Shown: positions 11,537 to 24,500, counted from the stretch's first letter. The stretch: 64,000 bases of DNA from Linnemannia schmuckeri (GCA_029449235.1 JANATG010000002.1:4092001-4156000), one strand, 5' to 3'. The notes: generated from the letters alone by a model not told the origin. Numbers and translations: made by a program.

Positions 11537-13535
11537 TGTTAGAGTGGATGGTGCCTTTTGTTCTTTGAGTTTTCAGGAGAAGATAAGAAAGGAGGGTCCA
11601 AAGGAAAGGAACAGTGAAGGTATGTGGGAAGGAAAGGTATACAATTGTCAAGTGAGGGAGATTGTGCGAATGACTAAAATGCCTGCAGGGTCGGAAGTAG
11701 CGGAGGTGGGCGAGATATGGGTTGAATGACGGGTGAGTGAGTGAGTTGGCAAGTAGATGGAGGAAAAGGGTATAGCAAGGAAGAGAGGATGAAGAAAGTA
11801 AGAGGTTGGAAGGAGAAGGATAGGGAAGGAGGGAAAGACAAAGGGAAAAGATAAAGAAAAGAGAAAAAGAACAAAAAGACGAAGAGGAGAGAAACGTGGT
11901 TAGAACAAAAGAGCGAAAAAGAAACGATTTCTTTGATAACGATGATCATACAAAGGAAGTGCGATAACAAGCCGCAAGTGCGAGTGATTGGACATGTATC
12001 CGCATGTCACCATCGTCACTGGGAGGTTCCCCTTGTTACAGCACTACAACTACTTCCAGCTATCGTGCCTCACCTCACTCCCACTCTTCCACCGCAACAC
12101 TCACAGCGACGGCACTCCAGAAATAACCTCTGTTTACTGACCGGGAAGGATGCAAGGTGAGCTGAATCTGAGGTGTGTCTCTGCTGCATTTTCTCATATC
12201 AAATTGCAATCACATCTTTTTTTTAGGGCCAGACGGGAGGGGTGCTACCCCAACAGACAAAATGATGCGATTCCAGAGTGTTAGGCTGCTGCTGCATCAT
12301 CCCCAGATCATATCTCGTTCTCTCGTTCTCCCCCTCTCTCTCTCTTGTCTTAACAGGATGCGTGTATCCCTTTTTCAAAATTGTGGTTATTGTTTTCTGT
12401 TCATGTTTGCTTCTTCTTTGAATATCAACAATGGTAGAGAAAGAAGGGAGGGGAGAATGTGAGCGAAAAGGAGTGGGTTGGGTTCTGTATGTTCAGTGTG
12501 GATGTCCATCCGCTCACTCTACTGCCTACTCTCGTCCCCCCCTTCCCAGCACAAACAAATAAACACACGTCGCCATTCCGCCGCATGACCATAATAAACG
12601 CATACCCTGTGTCTAGTACTTCCTAAATAGTTTTTTTTGTATCAATGTTCTTTGTTGGGTTTGACTTGGGCAAAATAGCCTCATCACTCTCCTTTCTCTC
12701 CCCAGCCCTCTTCTTCTGTGTGCATCCCCCAAACAATAATGTGTTTGTTACGAGAAAAGGTGTGATTGAGCAACTCCATTGTTACTCACTTCCTTCCCTT
12801 TTCATAAAATGAATCCTCAAAATGGAAAAGATACAAGGAGAAAGAGGATACCCAGTTGAGACAAGAACACACAAGGTTGTGTGAATGAGATAGTGGATGA
12901 CACCAATTGTGTGTCGAAGTGTACGTCCCGTGCAATGGATAGAGATCGACCTATTCTGCTTTCAAGTTCATACCAACTGCTTGGACAACGGAAAGAAAGA
13001 AGAAAGGCTTTGGCTGACAGGGAGACAGACAGAGAGATAGAGAAAAAGAACGAACGACGAAGAAAGTGCGAGTCACGCACTGAAAAAAAAAGTTTAAATA
13101 AAGGGATGGATGAGTGGGTTCGAGGATGAAGAACAAGAGACAGACAAAAAAGAAAAAAAAAAAAAAAAAAAAGGATGGCGAGTTAGATGGGGCGAGTAAG
13201 CTGCAGGGATATCAAACAAAGGAGAAGTAAAAGGGGAAGAAGCAGAAAAAGAAAAACGTGGGGTTGGCAAGACGAAGGTGGAGTTGGAAGGGTGAAAAGG
13301 AGCCACAAAAGAATAAAAGTTTTGAGGGGTTCTGCCAGAGAATAAAAAAAAAATGCGAGTCACACCACCTCCCTTCGCCATGTCGTCTCGTTCTGTCGTA
13401 CTCTCCTACGCAATGACCTCAGCGCACGCACATTGTCATCTTTAGGCAACGGTCAGCTTGTTTGTACTTTATTAGGTCCATGCCGCTGCTCGCAAAAAAA
13501 AGACAATATACATTAAAGTGTCGAGTATCCAACGC
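11537..13535. other. 2-kb intergenic region, no gene seen
   Basis: The part next to 11537 is strongly purine-rich on the + strand (11570-11930), giving a CT-rich leader for the minus-strand gene. The remainder has AG-rich and A-rich low-complexity blocks, including an A-run at about 13147-13172. Scattered ORFs of 60-95 codons on both strands show no family features and overlap one another, so I treat them as chance. Confidence 0.4.
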
Positions 13536-14783
13536 TTAAGCCCTGGGGTTCTCCTCAATATCAGGCTCGATCAAGCCCTCTTTCAACAACAACTTCTCGA
13601 GCTCACCCGACTGGTGCATGTTCAACATGATATCGCAGCCTCCAACAAACTCGCCGTTAATGTAGACCTGAGGAATAGTGGGCCACGATCTATTTTCATC
13701 ATTGTTAAGGAAGAAGAGGTTGACGAGTTAAAATGAGCAGGAATCACTTATGAGTCTAAGAAGATTTATGACAGAAGGAGACGTCATAGAAAAGGTACTT
13801 ACGAGTACTCCTTGATTCCACTGCGGAGTTCCTCATCAGCCAAGATGTTAAAGCTCTTCAAAGCGTTATCCATATCGACACCTATAAGTGAATATAAAGA
13901 TATAAAGCAAGTCAATTACGATATCCATGATCGTTGCATGTGTCCTATAGCCCTTGGTCGTAACCAACTCGCCTTAATCCTGATGCGGATGCGTCCATAA
14001 TACTCAGCGTCCAGCGCAAAAAAAATAAAAGGTTCAGAGTAGCCAAAGTCCAGCAGATCATAAGAGTCCATAGTGGTCAGTGTCCTGCGGGCGACAAGAA
14101 TCCATTTTCGTTCATCCCGCTCCTGCTGCTGATGATGAAGACCAATTGCTATCTGTCGTCTCATTATTGACTCTCAATGTCATCTAGTTTAGTGCGTACC
14201 CTGAACAGTAAGGATCTGCATGACAGCGCGACTGAACCCGCACTATGCATTTCAAATGTAAAGTATACGCCACAGTTAGTTCGACTGCACAGACACTAAA
14301 ACGATATGCCCTCACAGGAACAATAAGCTATACAAAACATCCTGATCCTTTACCTGAGGAGCATGAGGGGTTCCCTTCATGAAGACAACAAGCTTGTTCT
14401 GAGTAATGGCCTACACAAGCAAAAAGCGCGAGAAATGTATAAAAAAAAAAGAGTTAAACGGAGGGTTGCGGAATCAACATCCATATCCCACGGTGAACCA
14501 AAATTTCTCAAGTAGATTAGTCATCTATGCTAAAATTCGCATTGAAATTAATTCTGCGCGGCCAAAAAAACGGAGTTATTGATCTGGTGTGGTTGGTAGT
14601 GGATAACGTACATCCTCGATGGTCTTCTTTGTCGAATCAGACAGGTGGCGAACGGCGAAGGAGGTGGCAGGGAGGGCAGCACGACGGGTCAAGATGTGGC
14701 TGCTGGGTCTCAAGGCCTATAGGGGAAAAAAGGACGTTCGGAGGTATAACACGCAGTACAAAAATAAGGAAACGAGAGCTCAT
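13536..14783 (-). CDS. GRX5: Mitochondrial monothiol glutaredoxin Grx5 (CGFS type)
   Basis: Exons: 14760-14783 (tentative), 14612-14716, 14354-14410, 14200-14242, 13803-13881, 13536-13689; predicted product about 153 aa, normal for Grx5. Reading through the joins gives SDSTKKTIED, KLVVFMKGTPHAPQ, the active site CGFSRAVMQIL, then KEYSSWPTIPQVYINGEFVGGCD, all hallmarks of single-domain CGFS glutaredoxins. These bind a [2Fe-2S] cluster with glutathione and pass it to Fe-S targets in the mitochondrial matrix. The Arg/Ser/Ala-rich N-terminus (LRPSSHILTRRAALPATSF) is a plausible mitochondrial presequence. The first exon (MSSRFLIF) and its 43-nt intron are uncertain; the other five exons are secure. 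It is divergent to RRP42. Confidence 0.88.
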
Positions 14784-15174
14784 TCGGTCAGTTTTCTTTT
14801 TCTACAGTAATGAAAGCTGATTCAAAGTGTGCTTGTTTGCCGCGCTTTGCCACATGAAGAGTGTCGTTTTACCAAGGATGAAGCAGAGCGGAGAAAGTTC
14901 ATCGTGAAAAGGAAGAAGTGTGCTGATGGAGAGAGAAAGAGAGGGTGTGCGTCGGGAATGAAAAAATAAAAGAATGTGGAAACTTGATCCCGAGCTGCAA
15001 ACCCACCACTCTGCTCTTCACACAGTCACTGCCCTTTTCTGGGCCAAAATCTCACGCCCCCGCCCTGGACAACAATCCAAGCCACATCTCACTCTGCTGT
15101 TTCTTTTTCTTTTTTTCTTCGTCCTTTAGGTACAACTTTTCAACATACACACAGACACTCACAAGACAACAACC
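14784..15174. promoter_or_regulatory. Divergent promoter between GRX5 and RRP42
   Basis: About 390 bp separate the two start codons. A T/C-rich block at 15085-15130 precedes the RRP42 ATG, like the pyrimidine-rich leaders of other genes here. No specific factor site is claimed. Confidence 0.4.
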
Positions 15175-16409
15175 ATGCCCAGCCTAATCTCGCCAGCAGA
15201 GCGCGACTACATTCTCAAAGGAATCGACTGCAACATCAGAGCCGATGGACGCCAAAGACCAGACTACCGTGAGGTCATCCTCGAGACGGGCGTTATCTCC
15301 CAGACCAGCGGCTCTGCTCGTATTCGCCTTGCGGGAGGCACTGATGTTCTTGTCAGTGTCAAGGCCGATATTGGACCCGTCCTGGTCGATCCCGAGACTG
15401 GCGAAGGTGCTGATAAAGGACAGATCATCTGCAACGTGGAATGGTAACATACTCACTTTTTGGGTTCAGTTATCACCCTGTTCGCGTTATATCTTATCGA
15501 GGTGGTTGGGGAACTGTGGATTACGCCTTACATTTAAATCTTACCGCCGTCTTCAACTCACTTTGTACCAAAATAGTGCTCCAAGCGCGTCGCAGCAGTT
15601 TGAAGGACGAGGCGCCGACGAGCTCAACAATGAACTCACACAAATGATGACCCGCTTCCTCTCCCACAACACCACCTCGTTATCCACATCATCAACATCA
15701 TCAACACCAGCATCAAATAGCAACGGAGCAGGAGGAATCAACCTGTCGAAACTTTGCATCATCCCCGGCGAACAATGCTGGATCCTCTATGTCGACGCGC
15801 TGGTCCTGGATTACGGCGGCAACTTGGTCGATGCGGTCTTTATGGGCACCCGCGCCGCTATTTTTGATACGAGGATTCCCAAAACCGAGGTCCAGGATTT
15901 GGGTGATGGAAACTTTGACTTTGAGGTTCTGGATGATGCCGAGGATACTGAAGTTGTTGAGGGACGGGAAGATATGCCCATCTGCGTCACCTTGAACAAG
16001 GTACCTACAACGACTGACACCAGATTTTGGGATTGTTCTCAGAGTAGATTGTTATTGCAAGCTGAAAAAGAGTATTAACCATTTTGCTTTGCAAAATATC
16101 GCTCACTTATTACAAAAAAAACAGATTGGCGCTCGTCATATTGTGGATGCTTCGCCATTGGAAGAACTATGCACAGAGGCCAAGCTGGTGGTGGCTGTCA
16201 ACCGTTCAGGAGAGCTCTGTGGACTGCAAAAGGGTCAGGATGGCGGCATTGAGCCCAGTCTGTTGTTGGAGATGATCCAGTTCGGAAAGACTCTAGGCCA
16301 AACCTTGATCAAACAGCTGGACGCAAAGATCAAGGCTGAGGCTGATGCAGATATGATCAAGAGACAGAACGGCCAACCTGTGGTGAAGTTGGGTTTCTTT
16401 GCTCAGTAG
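15175..16409 (+). CDS. RRP42: Exosome complex component Rrp42 (RNase PH-like)
   Basis: Three exons: 15175-15443, 15577-16000, 16125-16409 (325 aa). The sequence fits an RNase PH-fold exosome ring subunit: DYREVILETG, SARIRLAGGTDVLVSVKAD, QQFEGRGADELNNEL, PGEQCWILYVDALVLDYGGNLVDA and the C-terminal GGIEPSLLLEMIQFGK. In the eukaryotic exosome this subunit is a structural, catalytically inactive part of the hexameric ring, acting in 3'-5' RNA processing and decay in nucleus and cytoplasm. The protein is longer than usual because of a Ser/Thr/Asn/Gly-rich insertion (about residues 115-140, STSSTSSTP) between the EGRG block and the LCIIPGEQ block. Introns start gtaaca and gtacct. Confidence 0.93.
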
Positions 16410-16573
16410 ACGCAAAGCTTCTCGTGCTCAGGGCTCATAATAATAAAATATCATCAAAAAAAGGCAATCAAATTATCATGGGATTAGGGATGATATGTTT
16501 CTGATGTTCTTCAACGATGAAGGTCTGTTGGAGATATTTCTTATTTGGGTAGAACTAAGCGGTGTTCAGGAAT

Positions 16574-16945
16574 CGTAACACTGCCTGGCAACAGAAAATG
16601 AAAAAGAAAAAAAGGAGGATCTTGTGAAAAAGAAAAAAAGAGAAAAAAAAAGGAAAGAAAAAAAAAAGAAAAAAAAAGAAAAAAAAGAAAAAAAAAGAAA
16701 AAAAAGAAAAAAAGCCAGGGTTGGATGCTCCTGGCAGGCCTCGTACCCAAGTACCCTCGTCAAGTGTCGTCGTTCACCCGTGTACCCTCCTACTAATGTA
16801 CCCAGAAAAGAAAAAAGAAATCGTGTCGTTTTGAAAATCGATGTTGTACAGAGAAAGCAAACTTCCCGCGTAAAAGTAGATTAAAAAAACGTAGTAATTT
16901 GTACAAGAAACCATAAAAAAGAAAAGGAAAAGAGAGTGGAAACTG

Positions 16946-16978
<33 letters not shown>
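16574..16978. repeat. Purine-rich low-complexity tract with A33 run
   Basis: From about 16597 to 16713 the + strand is almost entirely A with isolated G, in irregular GAAAAAAA units. A second block ends in an uninterrupted run of 33 A at 16946-16978. It sits between the convergent RRP42 and DHH1 genes, so both 3' ends face it. ORFs predicted here (poly-Lys or poly-Phe) are artefacts of composition. Confidence 0.8.
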
Positions 16979-16980
<2 letters not shown>

Positions 16981-17068
16981 AAAAGGGAGAGAGAAAGTCA
17001 TTGATATGAAGTGACAGAAACAAAATGAAAAAAGAAAGACAAGGTTGGCCCAACACGGATGATCGTGC

Positions 17069-18978
17069 TTAACGGCGTTGGTATTGTTGGGGTCGCTGTT
17101 GGTGATGCTGCTGGAACTGTTGGTGGTTAGGGTGCATTTGTTGCTGAGAATAGTGCTGTTGAGGCATCATTTGGTGCTGATACTGCTGCTGGTGCTGTTG
17201 GTGCATTTGCTGCTGTAATTGCTGCTTCTGGTGCAATAGACGCTGCTGTTCCTGGTGATCATTCTGTTGCTTCTGCTGTTGATCGTCCAGGGCAGAGGGG
17301 GCGACGTAAAGGCGCGTGTCGATAACAGGAGGAATGGCCTGGATCTCTGTACCGAGTTCCTGCTCGATCTTGTACAAGTTGAAGCGATCCTCATAGGTAA
17401 TCAGGTTGATAGCAAGACCTAAGTGACCGAAACGACCGCTACGACCGATACGATGAAGGTAGGTCTCGGCGTTCTTAGGGAAATCAAAGTTGATGACGAC
17501 ATTGACGGCCTGGATATCAATACCACGGGTCAGAAGATCTGAGCAGACCAAGTTGCGGCAGACACCGTTCCTGAAATCGTGGAAAACGCGGTTACGGTGT
17601 GACTGAAGCATTTTTGCGTGTGAGTAGAAGCAAGAATATCCGAGCTCGGTGATCTTTTTAGCCAACAGTTCCACGCGGTTTGTCGAGTTGCAGAAGATAA
17701 TAGACTGGTTGATTTGAAGCTGTTCGCATCAAGAATAGAATAAAAAGTGAAAAGTTAGACAAGTGTGTAGAGTCATATATCCATTGATTTGACAGTTTGG
17801 ATTCGGCCATAAACATGGTAACGTCGAAAAGCTGTTCATACCTTGGAAAAAAGTGTGTTAAGGCAGTGAACTTTTTGGCGCTCCTCTACAAAGGCGTAGT
17901 ATTGTGTCACACCGCGAAGGGTCAGTTCGTCCATCAGATTGATCTCGTAGGGCTTGACCATGTGCTTGTCCTAGAAACAGAAAATGTGAAAAAATTTAAA
18001 CCAAAACGTTAGGCCATATTCACACCACATGAAAAGGTGTCTCGCTCCAAAACGCACTGAACACTCCTATGAAAAAACCCTGACGTACCTTAAAGGTCTT
18101 GACAATCATAGGGAATGTAGCACTGTACAACATGACCTGTCGTTCCTTGGGGAAATAAGTAAGCAATTGCTCAACAATGGGCGTAAACTCGGGACTGAGA
18201 AGCTTATCGGCTTCGTCCATGACAAAGGTAGTGCATTCACTAAAGTTGGCGACGCCCTTTCCTGCGAGGTCCAGGATACGTCCAGGGGTTCCGACGATGA
18301 TGTGAACAGTTTCGCCGAGACGCATGATATCGTCCTTGAGTGTGGTACCTCCAGTTGTGACCATGACCTGGACGCCCATGTGTTTACCGAGGGTCTTGCA
18401 AACCTGAGCTGTTTGGAGAGCCAGCTCACGAGTTGGTACGAGGAGGAGAGCCTGGACGGTGTTCTTTTTGACATTGACCTTTTCGAGGGTAGGGATGAGG
18501 AAGGCGGCGGTCTTTCCTGTGCCGTTCTTGGCTCTGGCAAGGATATCTCGGCCTGCGAGTGCAATCGGTATGGACTCTTCCTGGATAGGGGATGGACGTT
18601 CGAATCCAGCTTCAAAGATGCCCATCAAGAGCTCACGCTTGAGAAAGTAATCCTCGAACTCGTTGCCTTTGGTGGCTGTGACATCCTACAGTTCCAGTTG
18701 CGAAGTGCATTTGTGTTAGTCTTGCAACAAAAGCTATCATCAAGCGTGGTATATTGCAACAGCCATAGCTGCCGTTGTTATTTACCTCGGTCTGGGGGCG
18801 AGTATCCTTTGTGGGGAGGTTCAGCTGCTTCTTCCAGCTATCGTTGTCGTGCCTAATAATGAGGAGTGGAGTGAGTATGAGAGGTGTGTTCTTCACCGGT
18901 GTAATAAACATATATACGTATTAGGCAATAACAAGAAGGAGACACTTACGCCAGTTGCTGTTGCTGGTTGGCGGCCAT
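17069..18978 (-). CDS. DHH1: DEAD-box RNA helicase Dhh1/DDX6
   Basis: Five exons: 18950-18978, 18786-18852, 18089-18685, 17842-17970, 17069-17719 (490 aa). The N-terminal SWKKQLNLPTKDTRPQTEDV and GNEFEDYFLKRELLMGIFEAGF are diagnostic of Dhh1/DDX6. Helicase motifs in order: Q-motif GFERPSPIQ (about 58), motif I AKNGTGKT (about 83), PTRELALQ, GTPGR, DEAD (about 188), SATFP, then in the second RecA lobe CSDLLTRGIDIQ and HRIGRSGRFG. A Gln/His/Met-rich tail of roughly 90 residues follows. Dhh1 represses translation and promotes decapping in cytoplasmic P-bodies; the Q-rich tail is likely to favour condensation. It is divergent to the GDSL gene and convergent with RRP42. Confidence 0.96.
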
Positions 18979-19575
18979 GGGATGAATGTTGGTTTAAGGG
19001 TGAGGATGAGAGTAAGAGAGGGTCGAAGCGAAAGGAGAGTGAAATAAAAGGGGTGTCGGATCAACAGATGGTTGCTTTAAGAGTGTTGATGGATGAGTAG
19101 AGTTCTTGATCCGGCTTGGCTTAGATGTTGGATGTTATCGTTGAGCGTTGGTTGGTTGTGTCGTTGTTGTCAGTTGCTTGCTTTGAGTTGATTGAGTGTA
19201 GAAAGAGCTGATGATTTTGAGAAGAGTGAATACGAAGGGAAGAGAGAGAGAAGAGACGAGAAGGTGCAAGAACTGTGTGTGTGGAGGGAGAACAAAAAGG
19301 CAAGCAACGCGTCACTCATATCACAGTCGTGTGTGGCTGTTGGTTGCTGCTCTCTCTGTTTGGCTGCCTCTTTGCTTGTCGCTCGCCATTCCATTCTCTC
19401 CCTTCCAACCGACCCTTAACAAATATACGCCACCATTCTCCCATCTTTCTCTTTACAAGACATCCCGTTGGTCTTTTTTTTTCCACTCCCCTCGCCATAC
19501 CTCTCCCCCTTCTAACCCTTCCCCTTCCCCTTCTCCTTCCTCTTCCCGTTCACCCAGTTGCCCTGAGCAGAAATT
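18979..19575. promoter_or_regulatory. Divergent promoter between DHH1 and the GDSL hydrolase gene
   Basis: About 600 bp separate the two start codons. The half nearer DHH1 is AG-rich on the + strand, and the half nearer the GDSL gene is CT-rich (19400-19560), so each transcript would have a pyrimidine-rich leader. No other gene is seen; the overlapping 60-160 codon ORFs reflect this composition. Confidence 0.4.
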
Positions 19576-20706
19576 ATGCGGCTGCCCCTGCCCCCCGTCC
19601 TTGCTCTGCTACTCTCTCAACAGGCTGTCAATGCTCAGTCTCCCTATCAAGGCCAGTCCCGGCTCGTCTATCGGAACTGCTTGCCCGTTAGAATCGAGTC
19701 CCTAGTCGTCTTTGGTGATTCCTTCAGCGACACTGGAAACGTTCTTGAGCTTTCCAAGCACACATGGCCTCTACCTGCCTTTTACCCCGGAGGTCGTTTC
19801 TCCGGCGGTCCCATCTGGGCAGACTATGTATGTCTAAAATGCAATTTACACACAGTGAGAAGCGGTTGCAAAGGGGAAACAACACTACGAGACGAAAGCA
19901 ACAAATAATGCGAACACTTTACTTATTACGATGTCGCTTTCCACTGACATCTTGTACAGATCGCCAAGGAACGTAGACTGAACCTGACTAACTTCGCCTA
20001 TGGTGGAGCAACGACGGACTCAGATGTCGTCCAGGGCTACTCGGGTAGTAAGGGCGACTTGCCCGTCCCTGGGTTTATTCAACAAATCAACAAGTACTAT
20101 TTGCTCGATCGATCGCCTGATGATATTGCCGCATTGGAGTCAACCCTATTTGCCGTCAGCTTTCAAGGAAACGACTTTTTGTTCGACACATCGATCACCA
20201 CTGAGACCGTGCTCGCCAACATCGAGCGGGGTATCCACCAATTGATCGACCGTGGCGCGCGACACATCGTCGTGTTTGAGAATTCTGACTTTGGCACCAT
20301 CCCTTACTTCCAGAGCAACCAGACGTATGCCCACGAGATGACTGCCATTGCAGAGGAGTGGCACCGAGGGTATCAAGACATGATGCGACGATTCAGACGA
20401 GAATATGGTCACCCAAGAAGGACTAGAGGAGTCGATGGCGAGTCGCACGTCTTTTTCAACTGCAACGGTAACCGACCCGAGTCCAAGGTTAACATTGCCT
20501 TTTTCGACCTTTTTACCCTCCTCCGCCGATTGAATCGTCCTCGACATCTCCGAGAACTGGGGATCACAGATGTGGTTCACGGTTGTGTGGATCCAAGTGC
20601 TCAGACCGGATGTGCTGACCCCAAGAGTCATTTCTATTACGATCCTTACCATTCGTCAACCAAGGTTCACCGAGAGATTGCCAATGGACTTCTCGAGATC
20701 TTTTAG
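19576..20706 (+). CDS. Secreted GDSL/SGNH-family hydrolase (esterase/lipase)
   Basis: Two exons: 19576-19827 and 19960-20706 (332 aa). Residues 1-20 (MRLPLPPVLALLLSQQAVNA) look like a signal peptide with cleavage after NA. The SGNH blocks are present: block I FGDSFSDTGN (catalytic Ser), block II NFAYGGATT (Gly), block III FQGNDFLF (Asn), and block V YDPYHSSTKVH with the Asp and His of the triad. The layout matches secreted GDSL lipases/acetylesterases (CE16-like). Such enzymes cleave acyl or acetyl esters from lipids or plant cell-wall polysaccharides outside the cell; the substrate here is unknown. Asn-x-Ser/Thr sites (NLTN, NQTY) fit a secreted glycoprotein. Confidence 0.92.
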
Positions 20707-21578
20707 GCGAGAAGTGGTAGACAAGCCAAGAGGATTAACTTGGTGTATGTTCTAATCCCTGTTTCTGAGCGAACGAACGGTACAGGACGGGAGGCATTCA
20801 AGGGCAACAACAACAAATAAATAACCGATGGGGGCTCGGACCTTTTTTACGCTCACGAAGCAAGCAAGAGTTGTGCGACCACAATTGTCGACCGACCGCT
20901 GCTGAACTTCACTAAGCTATTAATATTTGTTTTGATTGTCCATGACACAACATGGCGAGAGTTCTGAAGAACAAAAAACAATAGGCAGTGTTGGTCAGTT
21001 GAGAGCTACCGTTATCGTTGTCATTAGCATTGCTGATGACAACGGTGCCCTTTCCTCTCCTCCCCCTTTTTAAATAGCCTCCGTGCAGTCTCTTATTCGC
21101 CACCTGTTACTTCACACTGAACAACTGAGCTGCATCATTTTAAAGAAGCGATGCTCCTCCCCAGTCCTGTTCCCTCCTTCTTCTCTCTCCCGACCCATGG
21201 CCATGCCTGCCAATATTTTTTTATCGTTTTATGTTTATGTTGTTGAGAGCCTCTTCCTTTTCCCAGTTGTTTTGATTTTTTTTTTCTTTTTATCGCTTCT
21301 TTTCTTCTCCTCACTCTCTATCTCCTTCTGTCTCCCACGCATCTCTTTCCACCCGCTGATCCCTTTCTTCATTTCTTCCTTTCGTTGTCATTCTCACATT
21401 CAACAGCCAACCTTTCCTACACTCAACACACAAACCTACCTCGTCAACGCTCTCTTTGTCTCCAACCCTACGGCAAAGTCAACACTCCCAGGAAAGCACA
21501 GACACACACAGCAACAAAGTAACAGCAATAACGGAAAACACCAACTACAACTCACTGACAAAGTCAAACTCGGCAAAT
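20707..21578. promoter_or_regulatory. Intergenic region upstream of the 1,219-aa membrane protein gene
   Basis: No convincing gene in about 870 bp. A TTTTTAAATA element at about 21067-21076 is TATA-like, followed by a long CT-rich leader (21150-21420) and the first in-frame ATG at 21579. ORFs crossing this leader start at non-ATG codons. Confidence 0.4.
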
Positions 21579-24500
21579 ATGCTCGGCCAGGAACGTCTTC
21601 CAGCACCAAGCACCACCGCCACCAACGCCCGTTTCAGCTACCACGCAGACAGCTTTGACTCGGTCTCAAGTTCAAGCGGAGCAAGGACCACCTCCACCTC
21701 CACCGCGCGAAAGAGAGTCACCCAGCACTCCTTTCCTTCCTCAGGAAGCCAGCACCAATACCAACAACAGCAGGCATACTCCAAACCACAAAAACAACCA
21801 ACAAGTGGAGATCATACGCGACATCGATCAGCATCAGTCGCTTCAACAGCAACAACGACAAAACTCTTGCCCTCGCCCGAAGCTGTCCTTGCCAAGGAGA
21901 AGGAATTCATGGCCAACACCCGCATCTTGGCCATGTCCAATCTCATCGACTCGTTCGCTTCGTCTTCACACTCCAAACAAGGATTCTACGGCAAACAGCT
22001 AAAGATCATTGGTACAGTCAACCCTCGGTCGTCTTCTTCGTCCACCACCACATCCTCCACGGGGTCAGAGCTTGATGTCACAGTAAAGGTAATAAAGATG
22101 ATGCCTCGGCTGCTGATATCTAACGTCAGACCGATATAGACATGCTAGGCTCGCTGTAGAATGTCCTCGACTGAACATATGTGTACGATCTTTTCGATGT
22201 TTGAAAAATGGTTTCTGTTATAGGTTCATATTATTGACAACACATGGACAACTTGTCCATTGCTACCACCATCAACCATCCTGCACCGCTGGAACGTCAC
22301 CTACTTGAGTGCATCTGCTTCAGGAGAGAACGAGTATACTCAGGAAGACTTTGGTGGTCTTGACCTCGGTATGCGAACCAACCGCCTATCTGAGAAAAAA
22401 AACCAAATCAGCAAGGGAAAAAAATGTGGTCTCCATACAGAAGAAACGTGTATCTGTCTAACGCCAAAACTGGAACATGCATTCGTTGTTCACCTGTTTT
22501 ACTCGCAAACTAGGCTCTTCCAAGGATGAAAAGGATGCATCAACCTCATGGGTACAGGCAACCGCGGACAGGATAGAGACTCTCTCTCCAGCGTCATCAC
22601 CAACATTCGATTCCCGCCCAAAGAGACCATTCTCTGTCGCATCAGCATCATCCTTTACAGTACAAGCAAGGGCACCAGTTACTCACGTTGCTGTCATCTC
22701 GAATGCTCTGTGTTTTGTCGCGAACAAAGCTGGCGACTACCTGATCCAACTTTCGATTCATGTACCGTCTATTATCGGTTCTGATAACGTCATTCACCTT
22801 TCGCAGATCCCCAAGTGCCGGAGTAACTTTCTCAAGCTTGAAGTACTCCAACCTTCTTCGACAGAACAGGACGAGACTACCTTGCCATCAGAGACGACAA
22901 GTATTGGCAACAAGGCTCCTGATCTGCACGGAAGCGAGGCTGAGCGCGCAGCAGGTGGATTTGATTTCAACGTCCACCCGCCGATCATGTCCTTGGATGA
23001 GACCCACTTGAACCCAGAGTCAGACGAGGATGCTCAGTTCTGGCTTGAGGTTCAGGAACAGTTGGTTGGACGCGACGAGTTTGTGGGCAAACTGGTCTCG
23101 GTCGATGGAAAGCAGGATCCTTCTACGACTGAATCAGGGGACAGGGCTGACAATCATTCGTCAGAAGAACGAGAGCGTCCATTTGAGGTTGCAGGATGCT
23201 TTGCCCCAAGCTCCTCATTACATGTCTCGTGGATGTCCCGGTCGGCTACCAACTTCGTTCAGGACGTCGAACAAGATATGACCGTTCGCATCATGGGAAT
23301 GCCCGACCAAAAGCAACCTTCGTCTCTCCTTCAGGATCGCAGGAGGAAGGACCCGGCCGAGATTCATACACAGGACACAATCACCACATCCGAGGATCCA
23401 GCAGAGGAGGAGTATGATCACTTGGAGATGGACGACAGCGACTTGATCATTGCGGTGGAGGACACTATCACGGTGAAAATTCAAAAGCTGGGCTGGAAAC
23501 AGCCATACATGGACGCGACGATCAGCTTCAAGGACTCTAGCTCGGAGCATGGCCTGTCAAGCGACATCACTTTGTTGGATCTTACCGGCGACGCAGTGCA
23601 GGATTGGGAAACGCTACCGACAACAGCTGAGGATGCAATGGTGGAGCAGGAGGAGGATCATGGTATTGAAAAGGATGCTGCAGATGATGCTTCCAAGGAG
23701 CCAACCCAGATGTTCCGAGTCTGGTTCTTTGCCGGCACAGAAGGCACTACCGTCGTGAACATGCGATTCCAGGCATGCCAGGCCGTCAACGTGGGCTACG
23801 GGAAGAACATCGTCTGTCACACACCAAAGGTCCGCATCGCTGGCGCAAGCACAGACAAGGGACGGATTCATGTGTATACCAACAACGACTTGATGATCCG
23901 AGGAGTCAGCCCACACCTTGTGGACGAAACCTTTGTCGACTGCCACTCTCCCCTGGAGGACAGCGCTTCATTGATCCGATATCCAAACGAGCGCCATTTT
24001 CAGTATCAGACTATTGACTACTGTCTCGCCGTCACAGCGCAACGCTACCAAGCCCTGGCGCGTATTGCAAGAATCGAGCGGGTCCGAGTCGAGATTGGGC
24101 TGAGTGCACAGCAACAGCCAGGATTTGCCCGCGCGATTCTGTCAAACGTTGTTCTGCCTCAACAGGACGACCCCTATCTTCGACTCTACCAGCTGGATGG
24201 TGCCGAAATCTGGAGTGTTCTGGTGGACGGATACCTTTGCTCGAAGTCGATTCAGCTCCAGGACCAGAAGACGTCCGGTCAACGAACCGTCCTCGTCCCT
24301 ATCCCCGAGGAATCGACGCTCGACAATGAGGCGCTGCATCAAATCGAGATTAGCTATGGATTCAACTCATTCGACCTATTGGAGGAAGCGTCAAGCGAGG
24401 AGTCGGCGTCTTCAGCTATGAGGCTTGTTGTTCCTGGGTTCAGTCTTCCCGTCGGTGAATACATTGTCGTCGCCAGTCTCCCCAAGCTCCCACAGGGTAC

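Noticed and set aside
11537..13535. Several 60-98 codon ORFs in the 2-kb spacer
   Set aside because: All are compositionally biased (Phe/Ser/Leu or Lys/Arg rich) and overlap each other on both strands.
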